Made by a program: the position numbers and the translations under genes
Notes under the pieces: model-generated
The model's database searches: none
What the model saw: the letters and a program-made list of their open reading frames with translations, nothing else
What the model was told of the DNA's origin: nothing
Part shown: positions 11,010 to 20,742 of the stretch, one piece after another
Position numbering within the stretch: the first letter of the stretch is position 1
How the letters are laid out: each line of letters starts with the position of its first letter
NCBI GenBank assembly: GCA_036250195.1
Contig: JAVHZZ010000002.1
Coordinates: 66,780,205-66,844,204 of the forward strand
Direction: 5' to 3'
Length of the DNA: 64,000 bases
From: Mixophyes australis
Taxonomy: Eukaryota > Chordata > Amphibia > Anura > Limnodynastidae

Positions 11010-11260
11010 TCTTATTTAGAGTTAAGAGTAAAGTGGGGGAAAAAGGAGCAAATTTGCACCTGGGCACAACCATGTTGATCTGCATGGTGGTCAAATTTAA
11101 AATGCGTAGACAGATTTAGAATTGGGAGGGGGCATGTCTTACTGTACTCTAAATTGCAGCGTAAAAATAAAGCTGGTCAGTATTTGTGTGATATTTAACC
11201 TGCAAGCAAAATAATAAATGTATTTCCACACCTTGCATTTCAACACGGTTTGTCCAGTAC
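11010..11260 (+). mobile_element. Diverged fragment of MITE family A
   Basis: It aligns by eye with the complete copy at 25251-25571: an ACCATGTTG block, AAATTTAAAATG, a GCATGTC block, a TATTTGTGTG block, then a CAAAATAATAAATG and TTGCATTTCAACACGG right half. Strongly diverged. Confidence 0.4.
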
Positions 11261-11566
11261 CACCTTTGCTCCATTTTTTGCTTTGTTCCTAACTGTAAAT
11301 GAGGACCATAATGTTCAAAAACACACAAATTTGGCATCACTGAATTCTATAGCAATATAAAAGAACAGATTAGGATATATTTGCAATGTAATGCCCCCTT
11401 CCAGGAGCAACATGTGACCATTCCCACTGAGAATGGCTGGAAAGGTCACTAGGAGGATGAGTGGGAGCCAATGCAAAAGGATTTAACAGAAAAGTGGGTG
11501 TTTGGTGTCTGTGTGGGCAGTGCAATGCTTGCAGCTCCATGGGTATATTAAATAAACCTCTCCTTT

Positions 11567-12405
11567 TGTCACAACCAGTAGGGTCAGAGGAGTGCCCGTA
11601 CAGTCTGCTCATGTTGGCACTACCTCCTAGAAGGCGCAGAGTCTAACGGAGTTGGAGGTTTTCTCCAGAGGCCCCACAAGGGTGCTTGGTCTTTACAGCT
11701 CCCTAACCGCAGGTCGAGGTTCTCCTAGGAGGTGATGAGTGAAACTGTAAAGAGAACCAGGACTATAACTGAAGATGCTTCGCATGAGGAGTACCAGAAT
11801 GGCTGAGAGATTATAAGACAGGAGAGCAGTGTGCTGATTAAAACAGGAGGCTGGTAGTGATGGTAGCAATAACCGGCAGAGCGTTTACCACAAGGATAGT
11901 GGAGTAGACACAGAGGCTGTGATTATATGCATATAGATATGCTGGACACTCAGAGAACAGATAGCGATAATCTTCTGAGCGTTACCACTGGATAGTGGAA
12001 TAGTCACAGTGGCTGTGATGATCTGCGGATAGATGTGCTGGAGACTTCAGAGAACAGGTAGCAATAATCTGCAGAGCGTCACCATAGGGTAGTGAAGTAG
12101 TCACAGAGACTGTGATGATCTGTGGATCGATGTGCTGGAGACTTCAGAGAACAGGGAGCAAAAAGGAGCCAGGGAACAGGACATCTGAACAGGAGAAGAT
12201 ACCTGAAGATCTAGCAACTTGGTAGAGAAGCAGGTGCTTTAAATAGACACAGCTGATAGGCAATTAGCCAATCAAGAGAATGTAGGAAGTATTGAGCAGA
12301 CCAGGTGTGTTCCTGCTCAGTTCAGCCCAGCAAGTAAATGCAGAAAGAGGGAAACAGGTGAGAACAGTGACCATAATGCAGGTTTAGCTGGTGCAATGTG
12401 TCACA
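11567..12405 (-). repeat. 3' LTR of Gypsy element 2
   Basis: On the minus strand this begins TGTGACACATTGCACC at 12405, right after a polypurine tract, and ends GGTTGTGACA at 11567, giving the TG...CA LTR boundary. It is 839 bp long. It carries about three ~98-bp tandem units (11860-12150) recognisable by GAGCGTTACCAC and GATAGATGTGCTGGAGAC. The same units recur in the right-hand LTR at 21041-21404, supporting one element with LTRs at both ends. Confidence 0.8.
11860..12150 (-). repeat. ~98-bp tandem repeat within the element 2 LTR
   Basis: GAGCG landmarks recur at about 11879, 11977 and 12074. The same three-unit structure is in the other LTR (21041-21300). Confidence 0.7.
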
Positions 12406-12426
12406 GTACCCCCCCTTTTAAAGGTG
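12406..12426 (-). promoter_or_regulatory. Polypurine tract of Gypsy element 2
   Basis: On the minus strand AAAAGGGGGGG followed by TAC directly precedes the 3' LTR start TGTGACAC. This is the usual plus-strand primer for reverse transcription. Element 1 has the matching AGAGGGGGTAC at 17141-17151. Confidence 0.75.
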
Positions 12427-12566
12427 GACACTAGACACCTAATCTTTTTTTTTTAGGATTTCTAGAATGGAATCTCTTCACCAAGATAGGAACATGGACG
12501 TCAGAAGAGTCAATCTACGTGCGTTCTTCAGGACCGAAGCCCTTCCAGTCTACAAGATACTTAAGC
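12427..12566 (-). pseudogene. Chromodomain C-terminal half of element 2 integrase (split by element 1)
   Basis: The minus-strand translation reads LKYLVDWKGFGPEERT, a stop, then IDSSDVHVPILVKRFH. This is the second half of a chromodomain (the YLVDWKGFG strand is characteristic). The first half, EISQILDSKTSHGS, is at 17929-18000 on the other side of element 1. Joining positions 17929 and 12566 restores colinearity, which proves that element 1 inserted here. A stop replaces the W of the usual ERSW motif. Confidence 0.8.
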
Positions 12567-12571
12567 CTACC

Positions 12572-12895
12572 TGTCACACGCTGCTCATTTGGCTTCCACA
12601 GATAAAGACTGAGACACTCACAGGTGTCTCATTAACAGACTTCAAACCTCTAAGTTCTGATCTGCACAGGTGCAGACTGATTACCTGTCTACTTCTAATT
12701 AAGATTCCTATTGGTTCCTGCGTTGGCTCCAGACTTGAAAAGGCACTTCCTCCCTTTCCTCTGGGCCTGTTGATCAAGTTACCAGTCTGATTAGGTTCCT
12801 ACCTATTCTGTGAGCTCTCACCTGGATCGTCAGTGCCTTGCTGTGTTGCTGTTAAAGACCATACAGATCAAACTGCAAAATATCAAACCGTGACA
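12572..12895 (+). repeat. 5' LTR of Gypsy element 1 (internally deleted)
   Basis: It is 324 bp against 772 bp for the 3' LTR. Up to ACTGCAA the two are almost identical (for example CACAGATAAAG versus CACAGACAAAG, GTTGGCTCC versus GTTGGTTCC). This copy then jumps to AATATCAAACCGTGACA. The 448 bases at 17459-17906 of the 3' LTR are absent here, and the breakpoints share CAA. The inferred transcription start (12764) and U3 remain. Confidence 0.88.
12764..12774 (+). promoter_or_regulatory. Inferred R start / self-primer of element 1
   Basis: GGCCTGTTGAT is exactly complementary to the 11 nt just after the LTR (12898-12908). In Tf1/sushi-group elements the 5' end of the mRNA folds back onto the primer-binding site, so this marks the probable transcription start. 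The 3' LTR has the same 11 nt at 17344-17354. About 29 bases upstream, TTGAAAAGG could serve as a weak TATA element. Confidence 0.65.
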
Positions 12896-12897
12896 GT

Positions 12898-12908
12898 ATC
12901 AACAGGCC
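12898..12908 (+). promoter_or_regulatory. Self-priming primer-binding site
   Basis: ATCAACAGGCC starts two bases after the 5' LTR ends. It is a perfect 11-nt complement of GGCCTGTTGAT in the LTR and lies only three bases before the gag ATG. It does not look like the complement of a tRNA 3' end (no TGG-type start). This is the arrangement known for Tf1/sushi-group self-primed retrotransposons. Confidence 0.7.
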
Positions 12909-12911
12909 ACA

Positions 12912-13843
12912 ATGGACTCCCCTGGGGAACCGTCGGCTAAACAGACCCTGCGGCTGTTACTCCATAGGATAGAACAACAGGATGAAATTCAACACCAACT
13001 CCTTCAATGTTTCCAGACATTGGCCTCTAGAGTGGATTCTATTTAATCTGCTATATCCTCACTTCTTCCGCTCGTTCCTCCATCGAAACCACCTGCACCA
13101 GAGCTACCCAGTAATTCTCATTCTACTCTCCAGATTCCGTCTCCTGCTAAGTTTGATGGTGACACTAAAGCCTGTAGAGGTTTCCTCAATCAGTGTTCGA
13201 TTCAATTCGAATTACAACCTCAGAACTTTCCTACTCAAAGAATAAGAGTTGCTTACGTAATATCATTATTGTCTGGCCAGGCTTTTGCCTGGGCCTCCCC
13301 CCTCTGAGAGCGTGATGATTCTCTCCTTTCCGACAGCTCTGCATTTATAGTCACATTCTGTAAAATTTTTGATGAACCTGGTCGTGTTACCTCTGCAGCT
13401 TCAAGTATTCTCAGGCTTCGTCAAGGGTCACGATCAGTGGCGCAATATGTGATCTCCTTCCACACTTTATCATCAGAACTACGTTGGAATAATGATGCTA
13501 TAGTGGCTACTTTCTGGCACGGCTTATCTGATAAGATCAAGGATGCTCTTGCCTCCCAGGAACTACCTGCTACTTTGGATGCTCAATTTCTTTGTGTAAC
13601 AGAGTGGATCTACATTTCAGAGAAAGAGCCACTGAAAAGGATAACTCCCGTCGTCCTGTATCCAGAACATTAACTCGCTATCTCTCTCCTGCTTCTGGAG
13701 AGGAATCAATGCAACTAGGACGATCGCGTTTGACTCCGGAGCAGCGCGATCGAAGATTTAAAAATAAATTGTGTATTTACTGTGCCGATCCAGGGCATAT
13801 CCTTAATAAGTGTCCCAAGAAATCGGGAAACGCCAAAGCCTAA
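12912..13843 (+). pseudogene. gag of Gypsy element 1 (capsid + zinc knuckle), broken
   Basis: The ATG at 12912 opens MDSPGEPSAKQTLRLLL with a predicted helical EQQDEIQHQLLQC segment. In the same frame follow a TAA (13044), the capsid core PAKFDGDTKACRGFLNQC and AYVISLLSGQAFAWASPL, a TGA (13305), and GSRSVAQYVISFHTLSSEL with FWHGLSDKIKDAL. Near 13595-13610 the frame shifts and continues as RERATEKDNSRR to the CCHC zinc knuckle CIYCADPGHILNKC, ending KSGNAKA at 13843. The capsid sequence is strongly like the PEG10/RTL-sushi Gag family. Gag forms the particle; the knuckle binds RNA. Two nonsense codons and one frameshift make it a pseudogene. Confidence 0.85.
13825..13831 (+). promoter_or_regulatory. 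-1 frameshift slippery heptamer G-GGA-AAC
   Basis: GGGAAAC lies in the gag zero frame as TCG GGA AAC, 12 bases before the end of gag (TAA at 13841-13843). The pol frame is the -1 frame and is already open here, so slippage gives Gag-Pol. GGGAAAC is the heptamer used by the sushi-derived gene PEG10. Element 2 has GGGAAAT at the same place (20741-20747, minus strand). Confidence 0.75.
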
Positions 13844-14778
13844 TTTGTTCCGGGGAAGTCAAATTAGGCAATGTCAAATCTTCTCCTCAATCATCGTTAC
13901 CCACTGTGTGCTCATTTCCAATTATATTATATGGCCCTTCTGGCCCTGTTCACTCCTATGCCTTGCTGGATTCAGGAGCTGCTGGGAACTTTATTTCTTC
14001 TTCTCTCGTGTCCCAAGGGTCCTTACCCGTATCCTTCCTAGAGCATCCTGTATCTATTTCTGCAATTGATGGATTTCGTATCTCCAATGGTCTCGTTAAA
14101 AAATGCACTCAGCCTATTCTTCTACAAATAGGAGCATTACATAAAGAGATGATATCCTTCCATGTTTTGCCATCTTCTACTAGTCCTGTCATTCTGGGAT
14201 TACCCTGGCTCCAACAACACTCTCCTCAGATGGATTGGACCACTTCACAAGTGTTATCCTGGAGTTCTAATTGCTTTAAAAATTGTCTTTCACGTGTTCA
14301 TCCCCTGGCCTCTACTAGCATCTCATCTGAATCTCAATCCAACTGCCTTCCAAGTCAGTATCTGTCTTTTTGGGATGTGTTCGACAAGGCCAGATCTGAA
14401 CAGCCTCCTCCTCACCGAACATGGGATTGTCCTATCGATCTGTTGCCTGATCAAATCCCTCCGCGAGGTCGTGTGTATCCTTTATCCTTGCCAGAGACTC
14501 AAGCCATGTCCGAATACGTCCAAGAAAATCTTCTTTGTGGATTCATTAGACCTTCATCTTCACCTGCTGGGGCCAGTTTCTTTTTTGTTAAAAAGAAGGA
14601 TGGGTCCCTTCGCCCATGTATTGACTACAGAGGTCTTAATGCCATCACCATTAAGAACCGGTACCCCATTCCTCTCGTCACCAAATTATTCGACCGTATA
14701 AATGTGGCGAAGATTTTCACAAAACTAGATCTCAGAGGAGCTTATAACCTCATCCGAATTAAAGCCGGCGATGAATAA
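13832..14778 (+). pseudogene. pol part 1 of element 1: protease and N-terminal reverse transcriptase
   Basis: The -1 frame continues from the slippery site. The aspartic protease is seen as YALLDSGAAGNFISSSLV (catalytic D-S-G near 13967) with the later ILGLPWLQQHSPQMDW. A linker leads to the reverse transcriptase: PPRGRVYPLSLPETQAM, FIRPSSSPAGASFFFVKKKD, RPCIDYRGLNAITIKNRYP and TKLDLRGAYNLIRI (motif A, catalytic D). The frame ends with TAA at 14776 directly after AGDE. The same frame then resumes with [19 protein letters not shown] to about 14897, so this is one nonsense codon in an otherwise good domain. Confidence 0.88.
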
Positions 14779-15848
14779 AAAACAGCTTTCAACACTCGCG
14801 ACGGCCACTACGAATACCTAGTGATGCCTTTCGGTTTGTGCAATGCCCCTGCGGTGTTTCAAGGTTTTGTGAACGAAGTCTTCAGAGACCTCCTCTATGA
14901 TTGTGCGTTGTATATTTGGATGACATTTTGATCTTCTCCCAGGACATTCATTCTCACCGCCTTCAAGTGGCAGAGGTTCTTTCACGTCTTCGTAAGAATC
15001 AACTTTTTTGCAAGCTAGAGAAATGCTTATTTGAAAAGTCCCAAATGTCATTACTTGGCTACATTGTCTCAGGCTCAAGATTAGAGATGGACCCAGAGAA
15101 GGTTCGAGCTATACTCGAGTGGCCTCTTCCCTTAGGATTGAGGGCTGTGCAACGCTTCTTAGGATACTCTAATTATTATAGACGTTTTATCAAGGGATAC
15201 TCAACTATAGTGGCACCCATTGTGTCTCTCACCCGGAAGGGTGCCAATTCCAAATCCTGGCCGCCAGAGGCCTTAAGGGCTTTCGAATTTCTAAAAGAAG
15301 CATTCTCCTCGGCACCTATTCTTCAACAACCTAACATGTCTTTGCCATTCTTCCTCGAGATTGATGCTTCAAGCGTGGGAGTAGGGGCTGTGTTATCTCA
15401 TAAGTCTCATCTTAACCAGTTCCATCCCTGTGCATTATTCTCCAGAAGATTTTTACCTGCAGAGAAGAATTACGCCATCTGCGACAAAGAATTACTGGCC
15501 ATAAAAATAGCATTGGAGGTATGGCGTTATCTTCTAGAGGGAGCCAAATTCCCGGTTACCATCTTTACGGATCATAAAAACCTATTATATCTGCAATCCG
15601 CTCAATGCTTAAATCCTAGACAAGCTAGGTGGTCTCTCTTTTTCTCTCGCTTCAATATTCGAATTACATTCAAACCTGGTGAGAAGAATAAACGTGCAGA
15701 TGCTCTTTCCCGAGCCTTTTCCTGTGATTCCAAGACCGAAGAGGTGAAACCTCATCCTATACTAGATCCCAAGTGTATATTTACTTCTACTTTGTCTCCT
15801 GCCTGTACACCACCACCTGGGAAGACTTTTGTACCACCGGATTTATGA
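14779..15848 (+). pseudogene. pol part 2 of element 1: reverse transcriptase palm/thumb and RNase H
   Basis: [20 protein letters not shown] (motif B) is read in the first frame. A frameshift near 14897-14901 leads into [14 protein letters not shown], the YLDD catalytic motif at 14913-14924. The thumb segment RFLGYSNYYRRFIKGYS follows. RNase H has FFLEIDASSVGVGAVLSH, NYAICDKELLAIKIAL, FTDHKNLLYL and KRADALSRAF, with the expected acidic residues. The frame stays open to a TGA at 15846. Active-site residues are intact; only the junctions are broken. Confidence 0.88.
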
Positions 15849-17215
15849 AAGAAACTGTTGACTTGGTTCCACTCTACTCGTTTTGCTGGCCATACTGGTA
15901 TACGTAAAACCATTGAGTTGGTCTCCCGCAATTATTGATGGCCAAAATTTCATCGTGATGTTAAGGACTTACTGTGAAATTTGTAGTCAACACAAGTCAT
16001 CTCGCCAATCTCCTGCTGGACAATTAATCCCACTTCCTATTCTGGACAGACCATGGACCCATTTGAGCATGGACTTTATCACCGACCTACCCCCTAGCAA
16101 AAAATATAATACCATCTGGGTAGTGGTAGATCGGTTCTCAAAAATGGCTCATTTTTTTCCACTTATTGGCCTACCATCCTCATCTGTTCTTGCCACATAT
16201 TTCGTTAAAGAGATATTCCGGTTGCATGGCTGTCCCGCAGAAATTGTGTCAGATCGTGGAGTTCAGTTCGTGTCTAAGTTTTGGCGAGCCTTGTGTAAAA
16301 TTCTTGGTATCCAATTAAACTTCTCATCATCCTACCATCCCCAGTCTAATGGACAGACTGAACGTGTAAACCAAGATTTAGAGACTTTTATTAGAATGTT
16401 CTCTGCTGCCAATCAGGACGATTGGGTGGATCTTCTACCTTGGGCAGAATTTGTGCATAATAATGCCCTTCATGAGTCAACTTCTGCATCACCATTTTCT
16501 ATCGTGTATGGGATTCATCCATCCTTTCCCAGGTTTACTTCCCTCCCGCCCACCCACCCAGGTTCCTGCTGTTAATCTCGTCCAACGGAGATTTGTTTCT
16601 ATCTGGAATCAAGTGAGGAGCTGTCTTAAGAAATCTTCCAAACGTTACAAGTTTGCGGCGGATAGAAAACGTCGGGCCGCACCTGCCTTCAAGATAGGTA
16701 ATAGAGTATGGCTCTCTACAAAGAATATCCGTCTCAAGACTCCTTGTATGAAGTTTGCTCCTCGCTTTATTGGTCCTTATACTATTTCAAAAATTATTTA
16801 TCCAGCTTCTGTGAAATTATCTTTACCAGCTGCTCTTCGGATCTCCAATTCGTTTCATGTCTCTTTGTTGAAACCATTGATCATTAACCGTTTTTCGTCT
16901 ACCCATACTTCTTCTACAGCACCTAAAGTTCATTTGGATCAAGAATCCGAGGTCAAACAAATATTGGATTCAAAAATCTCTAAAGGAAGTTTGAAATATT
17001 TAGTAGACTGGAAAAGGTTTGGTCCTGAGGAACGTTCCTGGATCCGTGCTGCGGATGTTCATGCTCCAGTTCTGGTTAAGAACTTTCACAAGAACTTTCC
17101 TTCTAAGCCGAATCTTAGGTGTGCGGTGCCCACCTTTAAAAGAGGGGGTACTGTCACACGCTGCTCATTTGGCTTCCACAGACAAAGACTGAGACACTCA
17201 CAGGTGTCTCATTAA
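15849..17215 (+). pseudogene. pol part 3 of element 1: integrase with chromodomain, broken
   Basis: After the TGA the same frame gives the first half of the HHCC finger (FHSTRFAGHTGIRKTIEL) and two more stops. From about 15965 another frame gives YCEICSQHK (the CC pair). The DDE core is complete: SMDFITDLPP, EIVSDRGVQFVSKFW and NGQTERVNQDLETF. Near 16560 a further frameshift leads to the C-terminal GPYTISKI-type domain and then a chromodomain (EVKQILDSKISKGSLKYLVD, WKRFGPEERSWI). Chromodomains target integration to marked histones. The last codons run through the polypurine tract into the 3' LTR. Confidence 0.88.
17141..17151 (+). promoter_or_regulatory. Polypurine tract of element 1
   Basis: AGAGGGGGTAC immediately precedes the 3' LTR start TGTCACACG. 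Confidence 0.8.
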
Positions 17216-17923
17216 CAGACTTCAAACCTCTAAGTTCTGATCTGCACAGGTGCAGACTGATTACCTGTCTACTTCTAATTAAGATTCCTATTGGTTCCTG
17301 CGTTGGTTCCAGACTTGAAAAGGCACTTCCTCCCTTTCCTCTGGGCCTGTTGATCAAGTTACCAGTCTGATTAGGTTCCTACCTATTCTGTGAGCTCTCA
17401 CCTGGATCGTCAGTGCCTTGCTGTGTTGCTGTTAAAGACCATACAGATCAAACTGCAACTGTCTCTGCTGTGTACTATTCCACAGACTATTCAGCTCATG
17501 CTGCAACTATCTCTGCTGTATGACACTCCACAAGTCGTATCATCAAGCTGCTTGTTGTTCTTTTCTCTGGCTGAACTGTTCATGTATTATTGAAAGCATT
17601 AAGGCATTATTTGGTTCCTGATTCCTGCCGCATCTATTGTGCATATACTGCTACCTGGACAGTTAATCTCTCCTCTGATGTGGGCTGCTCTACTGTGATA
17701 CCATATACCTGCTGCCTTATTCTTTCCACCTTATTGCTGGACTGTGCATTCAAAACCATATCTAATTAAACCACTGATTGTACTTTTATCCTGCAACTGG
17801 CATCTATTGAACCTCAGGCTATCATTACCACTTACCAGTGTACTACCATATTCTCACTCCCCGAGGATCTGTTCCCACAACATCTATGAACAGATCCAGA
17901 GTCCAAAATACCAAACCGTGACA
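17152..17923 (+). repeat. 3' LTR of Gypsy element 1 (full length, 772 bp)
   Basis: Begins TGTCACACGCTG, ends AACCGTGACA and is followed by the TSD CTACC. It contains the inferred RNA start GGCCTGTTGAT at 17344 and the 448-bp segment (17459-17906) missing from the 5' LTR. Confidence 0.9.
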
Positions 17924-17928
17924 CTACC

Positions 17929-19126
17929 GTGAGAAGTCTTACTATCCAGGATTTGACTTATCTCAAATTCCTCATCATGTGTAGCAGGAAGAGGTGCTGG
18001 AGATGTCCTGATGGGGGAAAATCGATTAATGATGAGAGGTTTAAGTAAGGACACACGAAAGTTGAATTTCACAGAAGCAGGGTTGATGACCCGGAGTATC
18101 TTGAATGGACCGATAAATAGGGGCGCAAACTTCATTCATGGCACCCTAAGTCGAATGTTCTTAGTGGACAGCCACACCTTATCTCCAATTTTTAAAGGAG
18201 TGATGGCCCCACATTTTTTATCGGGAAAATGTTTGTACCGAGAGGAAGATTTCCTGAGACATTTAAGGGTTTGGGCCCAGATGGAGACAAAACTCTGATG
18301 AGTTTTATCAACTGCAGGCATCTTAAACAACCCTAGTGAGGTTCGGATGTTGCCCATGAGTAATAAGAAATGGAGTAGTTGGGGTAGATTCGTGGTAAAG
18401 ATTAATGTGTACAAATGCTGCCCAATTCAAGAGATCAGACCAGTTGTCTTGTGAGACTGAAGAATAGGTCCTACTAAATGTCTTCAGTTCCTGGTTCACT
18501 CTCTCGGTATGTCCATTAGACCGCGGGTGGTAGGATGAAGAAAAATTGAGTTGGATATTAAGAAGTTTGCACAAGGACCTCCAGAATCTGTACGTAAATT
18601 GAACTCCTTGATCTGATACAATCTCCAAGGGACATCTATATAGCCGAGAATTCTCTTTCACAAATATGCGGGCCAGCTGGGCAGCCGAGGGTAGGCCAAC
18701 AAGAGGTACAAACTGAGCCATTTTAAAAAAGCGGTCTATGACCACCCAGACGGTGTTGAACCCTTTACCTGTAGGGAGATCTGTAATAAAATCCATGGAG
18801 ATGTATACCCAAGGCCTGGTAGGTAGAGGCAAAGAAACTAGAGGTCCCGCCGGACTTACACGAGGGGTCTTATGCTGCACACAGAGATTACAGGCTGTTG
18901 CGAACTGTTTTGTATCGGAACGAAGGGTAGGCCACCAGTAATTTCTGGAAACGAGCTCAGTTGTTCTCCAGATTCCAGCATGACCAGCGAAACATGAGGC
19001 ATGATACCATTGGAGTAATTTCTTCCGGAGAGTCTGAGGAACAAACATTTTCCCAGGTGGCAGGGTAGGCGAAGAAGATACTGATGTGGCCAACAAACAG
19101 TTAGGATCTAGAATAATTGGCGACAA
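17929..19126 (-). pseudogene. Integrase and first half of chromodomain, element 2
   Basis: Minus-strand order: zinc-finger region ASCFAGHAGIWRTTELVSRN ending CNLCVQHK; DDE core with YISMDFITDLPTGKGFNTVW, LEIVSDQGVQFTYRFW and SNGHTERVNQELKTFSR, so all three catalytic acidic residues are present; then (with frame changes near 18320-18400 and 18135) KIGDKVWLSTKNIRL, FAPLFIGPFKILRVINPASV and FRVSLLKPLIINRFSP. The sequence ends in EISQILDSKTSHGS, where element 1 cuts the chromodomain. The integrase core (19126-18323) is open for 267 codons, longer than expected for such a decayed element. Confidence 0.85.
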
Positions 19127-19717
19127 GAGTTCTGCTGGTTCAGGTTCATGGGAAAAGACTCAAGAGAGGGAATCAGCCTTCTTATTTTGAGAGCACAGTT
19201 TAAAAGTGATGTGCAGGTTGAAGCGAGAAAAAAGAGGGACCAGTGTGCCTGACGAGGGTTTAAGCACTGGGCTGTTTGGAGATAGAGCAGATTCTTTTGA
19301 TCAGTAATAATATTGCCCGGAAACTGTGATCCTTCTACGAGGTATCTCGATTCAGATAGAGCTAGTTTCATAGCTAGAAGCTCTTTATCTCCAATAGGGT
19401 AGTTCTTCTCTGCTGGTAAACATTTCTGAGAAAAGAAGGCACAGGAATGGGATGCTGAATAGCTTTAAGCCCAACTGGAAGGGGCCAATCCTAAACAGCC
19501 CGGACTTTGTCTGGGTCCAACTGTAAGCCATAGTTCAATATGATTTATCCCAAGAAGAACGTCTGGGAAGTCTCAGCTTGCAAAATATGTGATTTCTTCG
19601 CAGACGGGTAAGTACCTCAGCTACCCGGAGACGATGAGTAGATAGATCACTGGAGAATATCAAAATATTGTCTAAGTACACTATTACACAAGAGTAAAGT
19701 AAATCCCTAAAGATCTT
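19108..19717 (-). pseudogene. RT C-terminal part and RNase H, element 2
   Basis: The minus-strand reading starts KIFRDLLYSCVIVYLDNILI: the catalytic YLDD is YLDN here (19667-19678). STHRLRVAEVLTRLRRNH follows. A frame-broken stretch contains the thumb and RNase H, of which [14 protein letters not shown] and [12 protein letters not shown] are readable (19371-19108). Several frame changes; non-functional. Confidence 0.75.
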
Positions 19718-19911
19718 GGGCCTGATTCATTAAGGATCTTAACTCAAGAAACTTCTAATTTAAGTCTCCTGGACAAAACCATGTTACAATGCAAGGGGTG
19801 CAAATTAGTATTCTGTTTTGCACATAAGTTAAATACTGACTGTTTTTTTATGTAGCACACAAATATCAACTTTAAATTTCAAGTACTTGTGTGCTACATG
19901 AGAAAACAGTC
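19718..19911 (+). mobile_element. MITE family A fragment inserted in element 2 RT
   Basis: Begins GGGCCTGATTCATTAAGGAT and runs through ACAAAACCATGTTACAATGC to TGTGCTACATGAGAAAACAG. It matches the left part and centre of the complete copy at 25251-25571. It replaces roughly 250 bp of reverse transcriptase including motif A: codons for IPLVT end at about 19912 and IFRDLLY resumes at 19717. Confidence 0.75.
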
Positions 19912-20535
19912 AGTCACGAGTGGAATAGGTTAGCGGTTCTTAACTGTGATAGCCATTAAACCCCTATAATCAATGCAAGATCATAAAGTCCAGTCCTCTT
20001 TTTCATGAAAAAAGCCTGTGCCTGCTGGAGAGGTAGAGGGTTGAATGAAACTGTGCTGAAGATTTTCCTTCACATATTCGGCCATGGCTTGGGTCTCGGG
20101 TAAGGATAATGGGTACACCCGACCTCTGGGCGGTGTTTTACTAGGGTGGAGGTCAATCGGCCAATTGCAAGTATGATGAGGAGGCAGGACCTCTGAACGT
20201 ACTTTAACGAAGACATCGGAAAAGATGAGGAGGCAGGAGCGTCTCAGGATCAGCAGACTGAGTTGACAAAGCCAGTAAGGGTTTGACACGGACCAGGCAG
20301 CGGAAATAGCAGGAAGAACCCCAAGCTAAATCTGAGAGGAAGACCAGTCAATGTGAGGAGAATGCCATTGGAGCCAGGGAAGGCCCAGAATAATTGGACT
20401 AGTGACCTGGGAGGGAATAAGGAAGGAGATGGTCTCAAAATGTAAGACACCAACTTGAAGAGTGATTGGCTTGGTCTGATGGCGAATGATTCCATTAGCA
20501 ATACAATTGCCATCGATAGCGGTAATGGTAATGGA
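19912..20535 (-). pseudogene. RT N-terminal part and linker, element 2
   Basis: The minus-strand frame shows PPRGRVYPLSLPETQAM, AEYVKENLQHSFIQPSTSPA and, after a frame change, CIDYRGLMAITVKNR, a stop, then PIPLV. This is homologous to element 1 at 14458-14690. The upstream linker (20290-20535) corresponds to the post-protease region. Broken by stops and frame changes. Confidence 0.75.
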
Positions 20536-20742
20536 CTAAGACAAAAGTTCAGTAGGTAACGATAGGTTTTTTACTATAGTGGAATAAATTAAATTTCTTG
20601 TGTCCCCAGAATACAAAAGGGCACAGGAGTTGAACGAGACCGAGGGTCCACAAATGGTGACAGGAATGGAACATACAGAAGTTTTTTGAAAATCTGGAGA
20701 GGATTTTGATGTCCCCAGCCTGACCTCCAAATCGTCTGGCAT
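20536..20742 (-). pseudogene. Protease remnant, element 2
   Basis: The minus-strand frame contains [20 protein letters not shown] followed by [14 protein letters not shown]. The catalytic D of the D-S-G motif is replaced by Y (LLYSG against LLDSG in element 1). It starts just after the conserved slippery site. Confidence 0.75.

Larger units (their letters stand above)
12572..17923 (+). mobile_element. Gypsy element 1: complete Tf1/sushi-type chromodomain LTR retrotransposon
   Basis: Both LTRs begin TGTCACACGCTG and end AACCGTGACA. A perfect 5-bp TSD, CTACC, lies at 12567-12571 and 17924-17928. Between the LTRs lie a primer-binding site, gag, protease, reverse transcriptase, RNase H, integrase and chromodomain in Ty3/Gypsy order, then a polypurine tract. 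The shared ~320 bases of the two LTRs differ at only a few positions, so insertion is fairly recent, yet gag and pol carry at least five stops or frameshifts. Either it was mobilised in trans as a defective copy or the coding damage came quickly. Gag and integrase resemble the sushi-ichi lineage from which mammalian PEG10/RTL genes derive. Confidence 0.93.

Noticed and set aside
12467..12790. 107-codon open frame and its 67-codon antisense partner, repeated at 17154-17357
   Set aside because: These are LTR sequence of Gypsy element 1; the repetition reflects the two LTRs.
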